Positions 1 to 10,300 of a DNA stretch of 64,000 nucleotides are shown one piece after another. A program made the position numbers and the translations under genes. Origin of the DNA: Annona cherimola (taxonomy: Eukaryota > Streptophyta > Magnoliopsida > Magnoliales > Annonaceae); the NCBI GenBank assembly GCA_030490835.1, contig CM059975.1, positions 49,715,174 through 49,779,173 of the forward strand, in the 5' to 3' direction. Every line of letters starts with the position of its first letter. Position 1 is the stretch's first letter. A model generated the notes under the pieces. The model searched no databases, was not told the DNA's origin, and was given only the letters and a program-made list of their open reading frames with translations.

Positions 1-977
1 TTTGATGAGATTATTGAAATTATTTCAGAAGTATTTAAGGATGGTCATTCCTTAGTTAAATATGTATTGAAATGATTCTTTTATTTTCAAGATGATCTTG
101 CGAAATTTCCTTGATAAATGTTATGAAAAATATTATTTTATTACGTTTTGAATGAAAAATCATACTAGCATGTTAAAGATGATTTTTATGAAAGTTTCAT
201 GTGCACAAAGTACTAGGTCCACCTGAAAGGTATAAGCGGACCGATTGTCCCCCTTTGGTGTGGCCAAGTCGCTAAGATAGGCCAAAGGCCGGCGGCGCCC
301 TCCCTGAGATGGGAGAAGATAAGGACGGATGGTTGTCTAGCTAGCTTCCATCCTAGGAAGTACATGTTTCACGGTTTTTATATTGCATTATGCATGTCGT
401 ACCTATGATAGGTACAAGGACCATGTTTTCAGGATATATCTTTCCAAAAGGTATAAATTGCTTTCCAAGATATTTTGAATGAAAAATATTGCCTGCAAAA
501 TAAATTGCCTGCAAAATATACAACTTGCTTATTGAGTTTCGACTCACGTTTTGATTTTCCAAACCCATAGATAGGTGAAAGAAGAGACCTGACAAAGGAA
601 CAGGAGCCGACCATTGAAGAAATGGAAAACATTATGAGTTAATGATTATGAAAAATTTACGTTGGATGGTTGTAAATTAAATTGATGTTTCTGTGTTGAC
701 ATATATGGATGATACATGTTGTGACATCTGATTTATATGATAGTTTGAAATATATCTTGAATATCATGTTTAGTTATGAAATTATTGGGTGGAAATGATC
801 TATATATGCATGAGATGAAAAATGAAAGGAAATAAATACCTAAGGAAACATATTTAATTGGATAAATATCAATTAAAACCTGTCGTGTGACAAGGCAACA
901 ATCCTGATCATGTTTACCAATCAATAACGATCCCGATGTAAGGCTAAGGATGTGACGCTCGGGTTTGAGGCGCCACA
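1..977 (+). repeat. Element A 5' LTR, 3' end only
   Basis: The LTR ends in GAGGCGCCACA, the terminus shared by all gypsy LTRs here, directly before a PBS. It contains a GC-rich block at 286-315 (GGCCGGCGGCGCC followed by hairpin CTCCC-6 nt-GGGAG). It also has the 'cttgcttattgag...actcacgtttt' tract at about 524-552, shared with LTRs C, J and G. The last 120 bp match the LTR ends of B, C, D, G and J. The upstream part lies outside the window. Confidence 0.85.
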
Positions 978-982
978 GAACT

Positions 983-994
983 TGGTATCAGAGC
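983..994 (+). other. Primer-binding site of element A (initiator Met-tRNA)
   Basis: TGGTATCAGAGC, complementary to the 3' end of plant initiator-Met tRNA, lies five bases after the LTR end. It would prime minus-strand cDNA synthesis and fixes the 5' LTR boundary and the element's orientation. Confidence 0.92.
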
Positions 995-1713
995 AAGGAT
1001 TGGTAAATATGCATGAAAAATTTCTAAGTATGAAAATTAAAAGGATATGATGAGATATACATGATTCTGTGATGATTAGATGTGTTATTAACATGATGAG
1101 ATGCATGATGTATGATAATAAATTATCTTTGCAATGCAATTAAATTGCTATGTCTGAACAGATAGCGGATAAGGGGAAGAGAATGATGAGTGCGGAAGAA
1201 TTACAAAAGGAGAGGCATGATGAGGAAAAAAGACACAGAATGGAGGAAAGCATGGATAGGTGGTGGGTATCGCAGTAAAATACAGTACTGTACAGTACCC
1301 AGCAGTCCCTCCAGGATTTCCACCTAGACACACTCCTGTCCAACCTCAAGGAAACTATCATGACCTCGCTGGCCAGCATAAACAAAGTCTAGGAGAGTCC
1401 TTAAGTTATGATTCTAGAGCAAGAGTTCTTCCAGGAACCTATCTTGGCATCCCAAGGCCTCCCCGAGTTCCCACAGATAACTTGTTTCCGCAAGATTTTC
1501 AGAACTTTTGGAATAAGATTCCAGCACCCACATCACCTAACCTAGTCCCGTGGTACAGGTTTATTCATGGGTGTGTTCAGTTCCGATACGGGGTAAGTTG
1601 GGATAGGATCCATTATAGAGAAAAAGAAATGGCCCTCTATATCGAAGAGCGTCGTGCTGAGGGAATTATTGAAACACCTGCGGCTCCTTGTCCCGGTGAG
1701 ATCATGTTACACA

Positions 1714-3383
1714 TGTTGGAAATATGTGGAAAACAAGCTAAATCTATGTTTTTATGATTAACAAATCAATTTGAGGAAGTCTTGGCTACTAACACGTTTG
1801 TGGAAATGTTTAAGGGATATACATTTGAAGAAAATAAAGCATGGAAGGCCAAGTCGTTCCCCAAGTCGACTCCAAGATCGACTTCAAAGAGCCAAATCCG
1901 TCCAGAGTTGAAACGGGAAGAAGAGCAGGTGAAGTCGCAGGCCAAGTCGACTGCACTTGCGACTTGGGAAGCCAAGTCGCAAACGAAGTCGACTCCAGCA
2001 TCGACTTCAGACGGGAAAAACCGTCCAGAGTTGAATTTGGGACAGAAGTATATCGAATTCGCAGTCGAAGTCGACTCCAGTTGCGACTTGGGCGAAGTCG
2101 CAGACGAAGTCGACCCCGAGTTCGACTTGACGTTCTTCAAAGTCCAAAATGCTGATTCAAGCTCATTTCCAAGATCAACTTAAGATCTCACAAGACCAAA
2201 TCAAGGATACAAGCTCATTATCAAGATCAAGTTTATCAAAGTCCAAACAAAAGCTTCAAGTACATTTTAAGGTGAAGAAACTCAAGACATGAAGACTAGT
2301 ATCGAAAGCAAGAAGGATGAATCAAAAATAAGTTCTTCAAAGAAGACTACAAATATGTGAAGCCATTCCAGAATAAAATGATCAAAGAAAGAAGCCAAGC
2401 AAGTTAAGAAGAAGATAATGATCCAAAGGAAAATGAAGGAACCAAGCATTCCAAGTATTCAAGGTCATCAAGCTTCCTGCCGAAGTGAAGTCGCACACCG
2501 AAGTCGACTCCACTTGCGACTTGGGTCAAGTCGATGCCCAAGTCGACCCGACCTGGAACTTGAAGTCGCGAATAGAAGGCGAAGTCGCACCCGAAGTCGA
2601 CTCCATCTGCGACTTGGGCGAAGTCGCATCCGAAGTCGACTCCACCTGCGACTTGGGTCGCAACGGTCGGAATTTATTCGAACGTTGGCGCATTTAATGC
2701 GCGCCACCTACCCTCAAACGTTCGTATTGCCTCCAAAATTATAAAAGGCATTCATTGTGGACGAAGGAAGCAGTTGAGAATCATTAAGTGTGCTTAACTC
2801 CTATATTCAAGAGCTCTAAAGAGATCAAGCCATTCAAAGAGGAAGAACTTTGCTTCAAATTGCAAGAGCTACATTTCTGAATCTTCAAAGCCTACATTAC
2901 GAGTTCTTCTCTGCGCCAAATTGCTTCTACACATCTGTAAAGTGTAGACTCCTTTTTGTTATTTCATTTTGTTGTATTGAACTTGATTTAGTTTGAGGAA
3001 CTAAGATCAAGTAAAGGCAAAGTAGTGTGTGATTGGAGTGGAACTCATCACCTACTTGTGCTGAGATTTGTTGAAGCCCCCTAGAGCTGGAATCTAGAAG
3101 AGAGCAGTGACTCTAATTGTATTTGAGGAATACAATAGTGGAACCCAAGTCACAAGGAGTGTGAGCTTGGAAGAGTGGAGTAGGGAGGTTGCCCGAACCA
3201 CTATAAAAATCTTGTGTGCTTGATTTATATTTCTGCTCTTTACATTATATTGCTTTCCATTTTGTTTCTTCATAAAGGGGAATAGATTAATCCGGGGTAA
3301 AGTTTCTGTTTAAGTTATAAATTTTTTAAATACCCAATTCACCCCTCCCATCTTGGGTAAGTGCCATTAACTCGGGACCAACA
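1714..3383 (+). mobile_element. SIRE-like Copia solo LTR 1
   Basis: It begins TGTTGGAAAT and ends GGGACCAACA, as do the LTRs of the SIRE element at 56517. It is flanked by perfect 5-bp duplications, acaca at 1709-1713 and 3384-3388, with no internal region, so it is a solo LTR left by recombination between two LTRs. It carries the AAGTCG/CGACTT hexamer array and a TATA box. Confidence 0.93.
1851..2748 (+). promoter_or_regulatory. SIRE LTR U3 control region: hexamer array plus TATA box
   Basis: Two clusters (1851-2130 and 2485-2665) of AAGTCG and its complement CGACTT often form hairpin-like pairs such as AAGTCGAC...TGCGACTT. By eye there are about 18 AAGTCG and 8 CGACTT. They stop about 80 bp before TATAAAAGG at 2740-2748, the likely core promoter. 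The same layout recurs in the LTRs at 29917 and 56517. An enhancer role is inferred from position only. Confidence 0.6.
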
Positions 3384-3666
3384 ACACATGTCTGAAAAGA
3401 CAGGTGAAATTGCTTTACTTGGGGAAATTAATGATGACGATAATCCCATGGAATTCCTCGAACCTGTCGAGGAAGAAGAAGAAGTGGAAGTAGAGGAGGA
3501 GGTGGAAGAGGATGAAAGTGAGGAAGAGGAGGACGATGACGATGATGACGTCGACAGTGGAGAAGAAGAGGTCCCTGCGTGGTCCGACACTAGTACAATC
3601 ACTGAGGCACCCTCACAAGTCTCACCTAGTCGTAGACGTTATATAAGGAGAGGCCCAGGTAGATGA

Positions 3667-4037
3667 TGAATTTCCTTGCTTTTCTAAGATTGTGTATGTA
3701 TAATTATGACTTGACGACACTATGACTACCATGGTTGACTGACATGTCCATAAATATTATATGTGTGTTATGCCATATGTATATAAGTGTGTTGTGCTGT
3801 ATCCTAATATGTAGTGATTATGGATGAAATGTTGTGAATTTGAATGGTTATGAATGAATATGTTGATATAGTTATACTTAAGAGTTTTAAATATATGAAT
3901 GAATGGGCCTGAATAATATGACATGATTGTGATTAAGTAAATTGGTTATTGACCACATGGTAATGAAATGTATATGTGATGACCCGACATTAATTATGAA
4001 TGAAAAATATATGCTTTTCTATATTCAGAATAGTATA
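3667..4037 (+). other. Untranslated leader spacer of element A
   Basis: This is AT-rich sequence between the accessory ORF stop and the first gag ATG, with no convincing ORF. It reads as part of the retroelement leader. Confidence 0.5.
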
Positions 4038-5630
4038 ATGGTGGAGACAAGATCAGGACTAAGGAGGAATAAAGGAAAAGAAACCGCTACAGAGATTTCA
4101 AGCCAACATGAAGTTGGCAAATCTAGCAGGCCAAAGAGAGGAAGGCATGTGACACAAGGGCCTAATCAAAGAAATAGCAAAGAAGAGCCGATGAAAGCCC
4201 TGAAAGGAATATAGGAGAAGAAATTGAGTCAAGACAGGCTAGACTCATAGAGGAAAGAGTGGCTACAGCAATAAAAGAAGCAATGCAGCAAGCCACTAGA
4301 GACTAGGCAGCTCAAACTGCCGATGTAATTCAAGGCTTATGGGAAAGGACCCAACAAGCTCATTTGGGAAACACAGAAAGGGAAGGACCTGCTCCAATGG
4401 CTGACCCCATTTCCACATCGGCATCACTAAGAGATGAAAATCAGCTAATGGAAGCTGATAGAAGAGCAATCAATGCATTCTTAGCTCAGCAACCCCCGAA
4501 ATTTTTCGGAAAACCCAACTCGGTACAAGCAGAACAATGGACGATGGAGATCAAGAAATTATTTAGGATATTTCCGTGCAATGACCATCAAAAGGTATTG
4601 TGTGTCACTCATTTATTAGCTAAGGATACACACGAATGGTGGAAAACTATGTTGATTACAATGTCGCGACCAGAAGAAGTGTCATGGCAAACTTTTGTTG
4701 AACAATTTAATAAAGAATACCTCCTCGTTGGACTAAAAAGTCAAAAAGTGATAGAGTTAGAAAGACTTTATCAAGGGAGGATGACGGTCACTGAGTATGC
4801 CACAAAATTCAATGCTTTGGTCAGATATATGCCCTGGATCGCAAATGTGCCAGGAAATAAGGCACAGAGATTTCAACAGGGACTGAGGCCATATCTTCGG
4901 GAAAGTCTTGCCCCTCTGCTAATCAAAGATTATGCTTCAAGTCTCGAGAGAGCAAGAGCATTGGAAATTGAGGCCTTAAGAACACAAGAATTGAGGTTAT
5001 GCTCAAGAATGTTCAGCACGGGTACAAAGGAAATGGAAACCGAAAAGGAAAAGGCTAGGAAAGGAAATGTGAGAAGAGGAAAAGGAGTTTCAAAGATGAA
5101 AAGTTCGCCTCTATGTAGAAAATGTCAAAAACGGCATACAAGCGAGTGTTTAAAAGGCTCAAACCGGTGTTACAAATGTGAATAAACGGGTCATATCGCC
5201 AAGGAGTGTAGGATGGGCGAAACAAAAGTCATTAAGGGTGTGTTTGTTTGGGGCCAAAATATGTCAACTAAAACTTTTCAACCCAAAACTTTTCACTCTC
5301 CATAACTACACTATTTTTTAATTATTTTTTTCACATTTTTCTATACAAACTACCATACTTTTCAATCATTTCTACACAACTACCCATACAACTAACCTAT
5401 CTATTTTAACTTTATTCTCTTTACTCCTCATCATTACCCCTATTATATCAAATCATTTTCTATCAATTTGACAACTTCTATCCCAAAAACTTTTCATAAA
5501 AAATTTTACCTCCAACCAAACACACCCTAAGTGTTATATCTGTGATCAAACAGGTCACATTGCCCCAAACTGCTCAAACAAGGCACAAACATCCCAAGGA
5601 TGTGGAAGACCCACTCAACTCAGGATACTG
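4038..5630 (+). pseudogene. gag: gag of element A (capsid and three zinc knuckles)
   Basis: The product would be the nucleocapsid polyprotein that packages element RNA. The ATG at 4038 starts a basic N-terminus. A frameshift near 4195 moves the reading to the frame of 4364-5185, and a TAG lies near 4304. The retrotransposon gag domain is clear at about 4486-5000, with motifs such as FFGKPN, AEQWTMEI, FNKEYL and YATKFNALVRY. Three CCHC-type knuckles follow: CRKCQKRHTSEC, CYKCE-stop-TGHIAKEC (CAA to TAA at 5183) and CYICDQTGHIAPNC. The third is split by the MITE, whose removal restores it. Element B interrupts the gene at 5630, and the linker to protease resumes at 27131. Confidence 0.88.
5236..5527 (+). 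mobile_element. Tourist-like (PIF/Harbinger) MITE in the gag zinc knuckle
   Basis: This 292-bp element has terminal inverted repeats beginning GGGTGTGTTTGTTTGG on the left and GGGTGTGTTTGGTTGG on the complementary right end. It is flanked by the 3-bp duplication taa (5233-5235 and 5528-5530), the target typical of PIF/Harbinger elements. It has no coding capacity. The insertion point is the codon just before the first Cys of the third zinc knuckle of element A. Confidence 0.9.
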
Positions 5631-6705
5631 TGTGATACCCGGACCCAAGTAGGACTCATATGAAGGCATTAGGCATGTAATTATAATACATGTATGCCTT
5701 GAATGATTTATGGATGATTTTATGATTTAATGATATTTTGCAATTAGGGTTCAAATAAGAATGGTGATTAAAGTTAATCGTCGGCGCCCAAAGTGAGTAA
5801 ATATGACTAAAGTGGCTTAATGAACATTGGGAAATGATAATGTGTCATGAATAATTATGTTAATTATCATGATTTAATTAATGGAGATTAGAATAACAAT
5901 TATGGAATTATGATGATATATATTCGAAAATTCATAACTTGACGCCTACAAGGTAGAATGAGACGAAATTTGAAAGGTAAGCACATGATTTTGTGCCCAA
6001 TCTTATGGATGAATTGGATTATGAAAATTATGATGGGATTAGGATGATAATTATTTATTTTCATCCCAAATTCAAAAGATAAATTCAAGTGATCATAAGT
6101 GGAGTTAGAAAACTCGGTTTGAGATGAAACTTGAGAGAGATAGATAAAATGATATGACGAACGATATGGTAAGAGTGGATTAAGCTAATGATTAAGGATT
6201 TGCTTAATCACTACAAGACGAAACACATTTATGGGAGAAAAGACAAAAAAAATTAATGCATGAACCAAGGTGGAAACCATGGACGTTAAAGAGCATCAAA
6301 ATCTAATTTTTTGGATTTTTTAAAAATCCAAAAAATTACATGTAAATGAGCTATGACCTAAGGTATGTTAATGTATATGTGAACTTATTTAGAATTATAA
6401 GTTCTATGTGATTCAATGATTGAATGTATGTATGTAAGGAATGTAAATGTTATTGTAGAGTAGTATTGAGAGATGCTATGAATGAAATTATGAAATTTTA
6501 TTACAAATGTAATGGTGCTTGTATGATGAAAGATGAAGTGAGGAATGAAATCAATGATGATAGATAAAAGGAATGAATTGAAAAAAAAATTTGGACGAGC
6601 TCCAATTAAGAACCCGCCGCGTGATTAGGGCAACAATCCTGATTCACATTTACCAATCAATAAGGTCTTAAGATAAGGAAGTGACATTTCAGTTTGGGGC
6701 ACCAC
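5631..6705 (+). repeat. Element B 5' LTR
   Basis: It starts TGTGATACCCGGACCC and ends GGGGCACCACG, a decayed GGGGCGCCACA. The first roughly 700 bp and last roughly 350 bp align with the ends of the long LTRs (J, C) and the middle is missing. A 17-bp-stem palindrome occupies 304-338 within the 6000s block (6304-6338), at the point where the middle is lost. Confidence 0.88.
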
Positions 6706-6711
6706 GGAAGT

Positions 6712-6723
6712 TGGTATTAGTGC
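6712..6723 (+). other. Decayed primer-binding site of element B
   Basis: TGGTATTAGTGC differs at two positions from the Met-tRNA complement TGGTATCAGAGC and sits just after the LTR end. Confidence 0.8.
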
Positions 6724-7368
6724 ATGGATTGGTAAAGAGGCGTGGTAAGAAAAGATTTGATATCACAAAGATGATATTTCAGCAAGGATTGATAGATAGA
6801 TATAGAAGAAAAATGGAAAATGATGAAAGTGATAGATTGAGATTATAAGACATATACGATATGTATTGTCTTATATTATGCGTCATTATGACACAAGAAT
6901 ATGGTTACTTAAGGAAATGTAGCTGGTTGCTATATTTCGTGGTGAAGATGGTATAAGAAGGAAAAATGATGAGGACAATGAGATGAAGCAGGAGGTAGGA
7001 GAATTTAAGAAAAGACAAAGGATAGAAGAGCCTAAAAACAGATGATGAGTTGAATGATGTAACCCTACATAGAGACCCCCCATACCTAAGTTATAGCACA
7101 CCTCACTTAAGTTAGCACAAGACTGTGCTATATGATATATATATTTAAGGTGCGACGCCATGGCGGAAATATGGAAGGCACCTGGCGGTCATATGATAGG
7201 CACCAAGGTGCCAACTTTCTAAGTGATTGTTGGTTTAGAATTTATGGTTATGATAAAATAACAGATTATGTAAGTATAATCTGTATGCGTAAGAAAAAGC
7301 AACCTTACACCATGAAAAGAGAAGATAGAAATGAGAAAGGTAGGAAAAAGGAGTTTCTTTTTTACTCT
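6724..7368 (+). other. Element B leader with a short ORF shared with element H
   Basis: This leader is interrupted by element C. A reading frame from about 7132 stays open up to the insertion and encodes a basic stretch with motifs NFLSDCWFR and KKQPYTMK. The corresponding minus-strand leader of H (54424-54660) keeps a very similar frame. Both could simply reflect recent common ancestry, since I see no start context or known domain. Non-coding leader is the safer reading. Confidence 0.35.
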
Positions 7369-10300
7369 TGTGGCGCCCCAAACCGAGACGTCACTTCCTT
7401 ACCTCAAGATCATATTGATTGGTAAATGTAAATCAGGATTGTTGCCCTGATCACGCGGCGGGTTCTTAATTTGATTTCGTCAAAAAAAAATTTCGATTTA
7501 TTCCTTTATCCATTCTCATTTCTTTTCTTGATGTCTCTCTTCATTCGTCCTGTAACCAATGATACACTTATAATTTCATTACACAGAGCATTTTAACCTA
7601 CTACATGGTTCCCTTTCATACTAATTCATAAACGTATCCCCTGTCAGTTGACATCTAGTATATACATCATACATAAAATCTTCATCTCATTTTCTTACAT
7701 TTTTGGTTTACACAACCTGGCCAACTATAACCACGTAACGTTCATTCGTAATTGAATACTAAACACATTCACTTGTACACATACATTATCGCATCTTAAA
7801 AATTCCAAACACATCATTCAATACACATATTGAATACTATATCATACCTTTCCTCAAAATACATCATGTTTTCCACCTCTTGAGCTCCCCTATACCTGTC
7901 TGAGGTTTGGGAAAGCAAAACGTGAGTGATGGACTCAGCAAGCAAGCGTTTTGCATTTTCATATAAATGCATTTCTCTCTGTTTAGTAAAAGACTCTTAT
8001 CAAGAATCAACTTTCAACAGGAAGAAACCTTTCATGAAAACCTGTTATAAAACTTTGCATTTAAATCCTTCATAATTCCTGTCATTTAAATCATACATGA
8101 CAACTTTTCATATAAACCATTTATAAAAGAACAAAGGAATGTCTTAAATTATATTCACGTATGCCTATATTCATGAGGACAATCTTATGTCCTAAATCGT
8201 TTGCATAGAAACCTTAACATATAAGGATAATTTTATGTCCTGAAAACAATTTCATATAAAACCTTTTCAATATAACGCATATGCAAATATAAAAGTGTTC
8301 TGAAGTAAAAGGAGTAAACATTATTTTCTGTGGACAGTGTTATGTCCTAAAATATCATTGAATAAACATTAATTCCTGTGGACATCATCATGTCCAAAAC
8401 ATATCCCTATGTCCCCATTTTACGGTTTTTAAAACAAATGATATGCATATACGTTTGTAACCCTCTGTTAGGTGACACTTACCAAGTGATCATCCCTCCA
8501 TAGGAAAGAAACCTTTCATGTGACTACACCGCTAGCTAGGAGGTTGTCCATGTTCCTGCTCCCATTTCAGGGAGGGTGCCGCCGGCCTCCTGCCTTCCCT
8601 TAGCGACTTGGCCACGGTAGAGGTTGGCCTTGGTATGCAACCATCTCGGTCTGCAACCGCCTCCACCATGAGCCTAGTACGTAGTTCCTATGCACACTCG
8701 GTTGTATTCGCATCGTTATGCTATCATGATTTCATAAAATCAACACAATCCTAAATCCATGTAATTTTCCAAATAAACACTTTATATCATAAATCCATTA
8801 CAGTCCTCAGACTGAGTCCATCTCAAATAGAGAACTGGACATAATTATTTTTCCAAAATAAAACATTTTCATAAACTATTTTCAAATAATAATACAAGAA
8901 TGACCACTCTTAAAGAATTTTAAAACACGCGTTAATAAATCAATTTTACGAAATATTTATAATACCCGAGAAAACATCAATTTTACGAAATATTTATAAT
9001 ACCCGAGAAAACATCATTTTTAAGAATATTTCTTTTTTATTGATAAATTGTTTTAGATTAATTTTGTAAATATTTTCATTCCCTTTTTATGGACTTTTTT
9101 ATGAACAAAGGATAGGCAAACACATCTATTTCCATTTTATTGGCATTATACGCCTTGACCACATACTATCCTTACCATATTGATGTAGAGAAGTGTTTGC
9201 ACCATCTTTTGGACAAAATAGCCATCAAATTGTTTTATAACATCAAGTATCGAGTGGGTCATTCTTAAAACTCTTTTAGAAAGAAACACATGAGTACAAA
9301 ACATTTTTTCCAAAGTAATTCAATCTATAAAGAGATTGAAAGTATTTTGAAAGTTTATTTCAAAACATCTGTATAAATCATTTTAAAACATTTATAAGTC
9401 ATTTCAAATACCCTATTTATTTACAAATATCATTATATGAAAAATCGTTTAAAGTTTCTCAAAACCCTTTAGGAATAGAATTCCTAATGTCTGTTTTTAA
9501 TATCATCTTAGAAAAGAATTAAAAATTCTTTAATCTTAAATGTCTTTGAAATAGCATTTCTAGGAATTTACTTAACCAAAAATCATCTTCAAACATATCA
9601 TATATGGAATAAAATCATACCATCAAAACTTGGGCATGCTTAAAATGAAGCAATGCTAAACTTTTACATTAAAGTCATATTTTCAAGAATGGAATTCGCT
9701 TACTCTGTAAGCAAAACTTAAAAATCATCAATACATGTATTTCAAACAAAATCAATATTCATGAAGGTTGGCTTACTTACCATGTAAGCAACCCTAAAAC
9801 ATCTTAATAATACATGTTCAAATCATTTCAACATTTAATAACAAAATAGCATTTGAAAATGCTATCTAAAGTATCATTATAAAGCATTTGTAATCATTTC
9901 AACTTTCTAAATGAAATCAATATTTCCAAAAGGTTGCTTGCTTACCTGCGTCGATTCCTTTGTGCTTTCAATCCCTCGCTTTCTCCTTCAACTCACATAT
10001 ACGTGTCACATGGTTTAATCCCATATGGTGCGTATCATGCTAACTTTAAATCATTCTTTCCTTGACATTAGCACTTGTATTTCCCTATAACCACATATCC
10101 ATACAAATTTAATACATAGGTTGTTCCTTTCCTTCTATACTTATATTTTATATAGGGATTTCTTGAAATTACTCAAGATATCCTTTCATATCCTATAATA
10201 TACAAATCTTTATAAGCATAGTAATGGCTCATTTTATTAAATACCCATGTGTAAGGTATTTATTCACTTAAATTTTTAAAAGACTTGTTTAATTCAACTC

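Larger units (their letters stand above)
1150..3666 (+). pseudogene. Accessory ORF between the 5' LTR and gag of element A, interrupted by a solo LTR
   Basis: An ATG at 1150 opens a charged stretch rich in Glu, Lys and Arg (likely helical or coiled). Its frame has an in-frame TAA at about 1276 and another stop near 1390, then coding continues in a second frame (about 1390-1715). The solo LTR at 1714-3383 lies inside this frame. Because the 5-bp duplication is exact, the frame upstream of it joins the one starting at 3388 without a shift. The distal part, to the TGA at 3664, is a tail almost entirely of Glu and Asp (about 3465-3570), then a Ser/Thr stretch and an Arg-rich end. The middle is Pro-, Trp- and Tyr-rich. 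I do not recognise the family. Additional ORFs upstream of gag are known in Ogre/Tat elements, but I know of no standard one in Tekay chromoviruses. It could be a captured host sequence or a diverged accessory protein. Confidence 0.55.

Noticed and set aside
983..994. Met-tRNA-like sequence considered as a tRNA gene fragment
   Set aside because: Only the 12-base primer-binding complement is present. No tRNA fold surrounds it.
1766..2744. Several overlapping ORFs on both strands rich in SQ, KST, RLRL and LGS
   Set aside because: They are translations of the AAGTCG/CGACTT repeats of the SIRE LTR. All frames stay open because of the repeat, and similar ORFs recur at 30013-30502 and 56652-57694.
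3339..3602. Minus-strand Ser-rich ORF
   Set aside because: It is the shadow of the Glu/Asp-rich tail on the plus strand.
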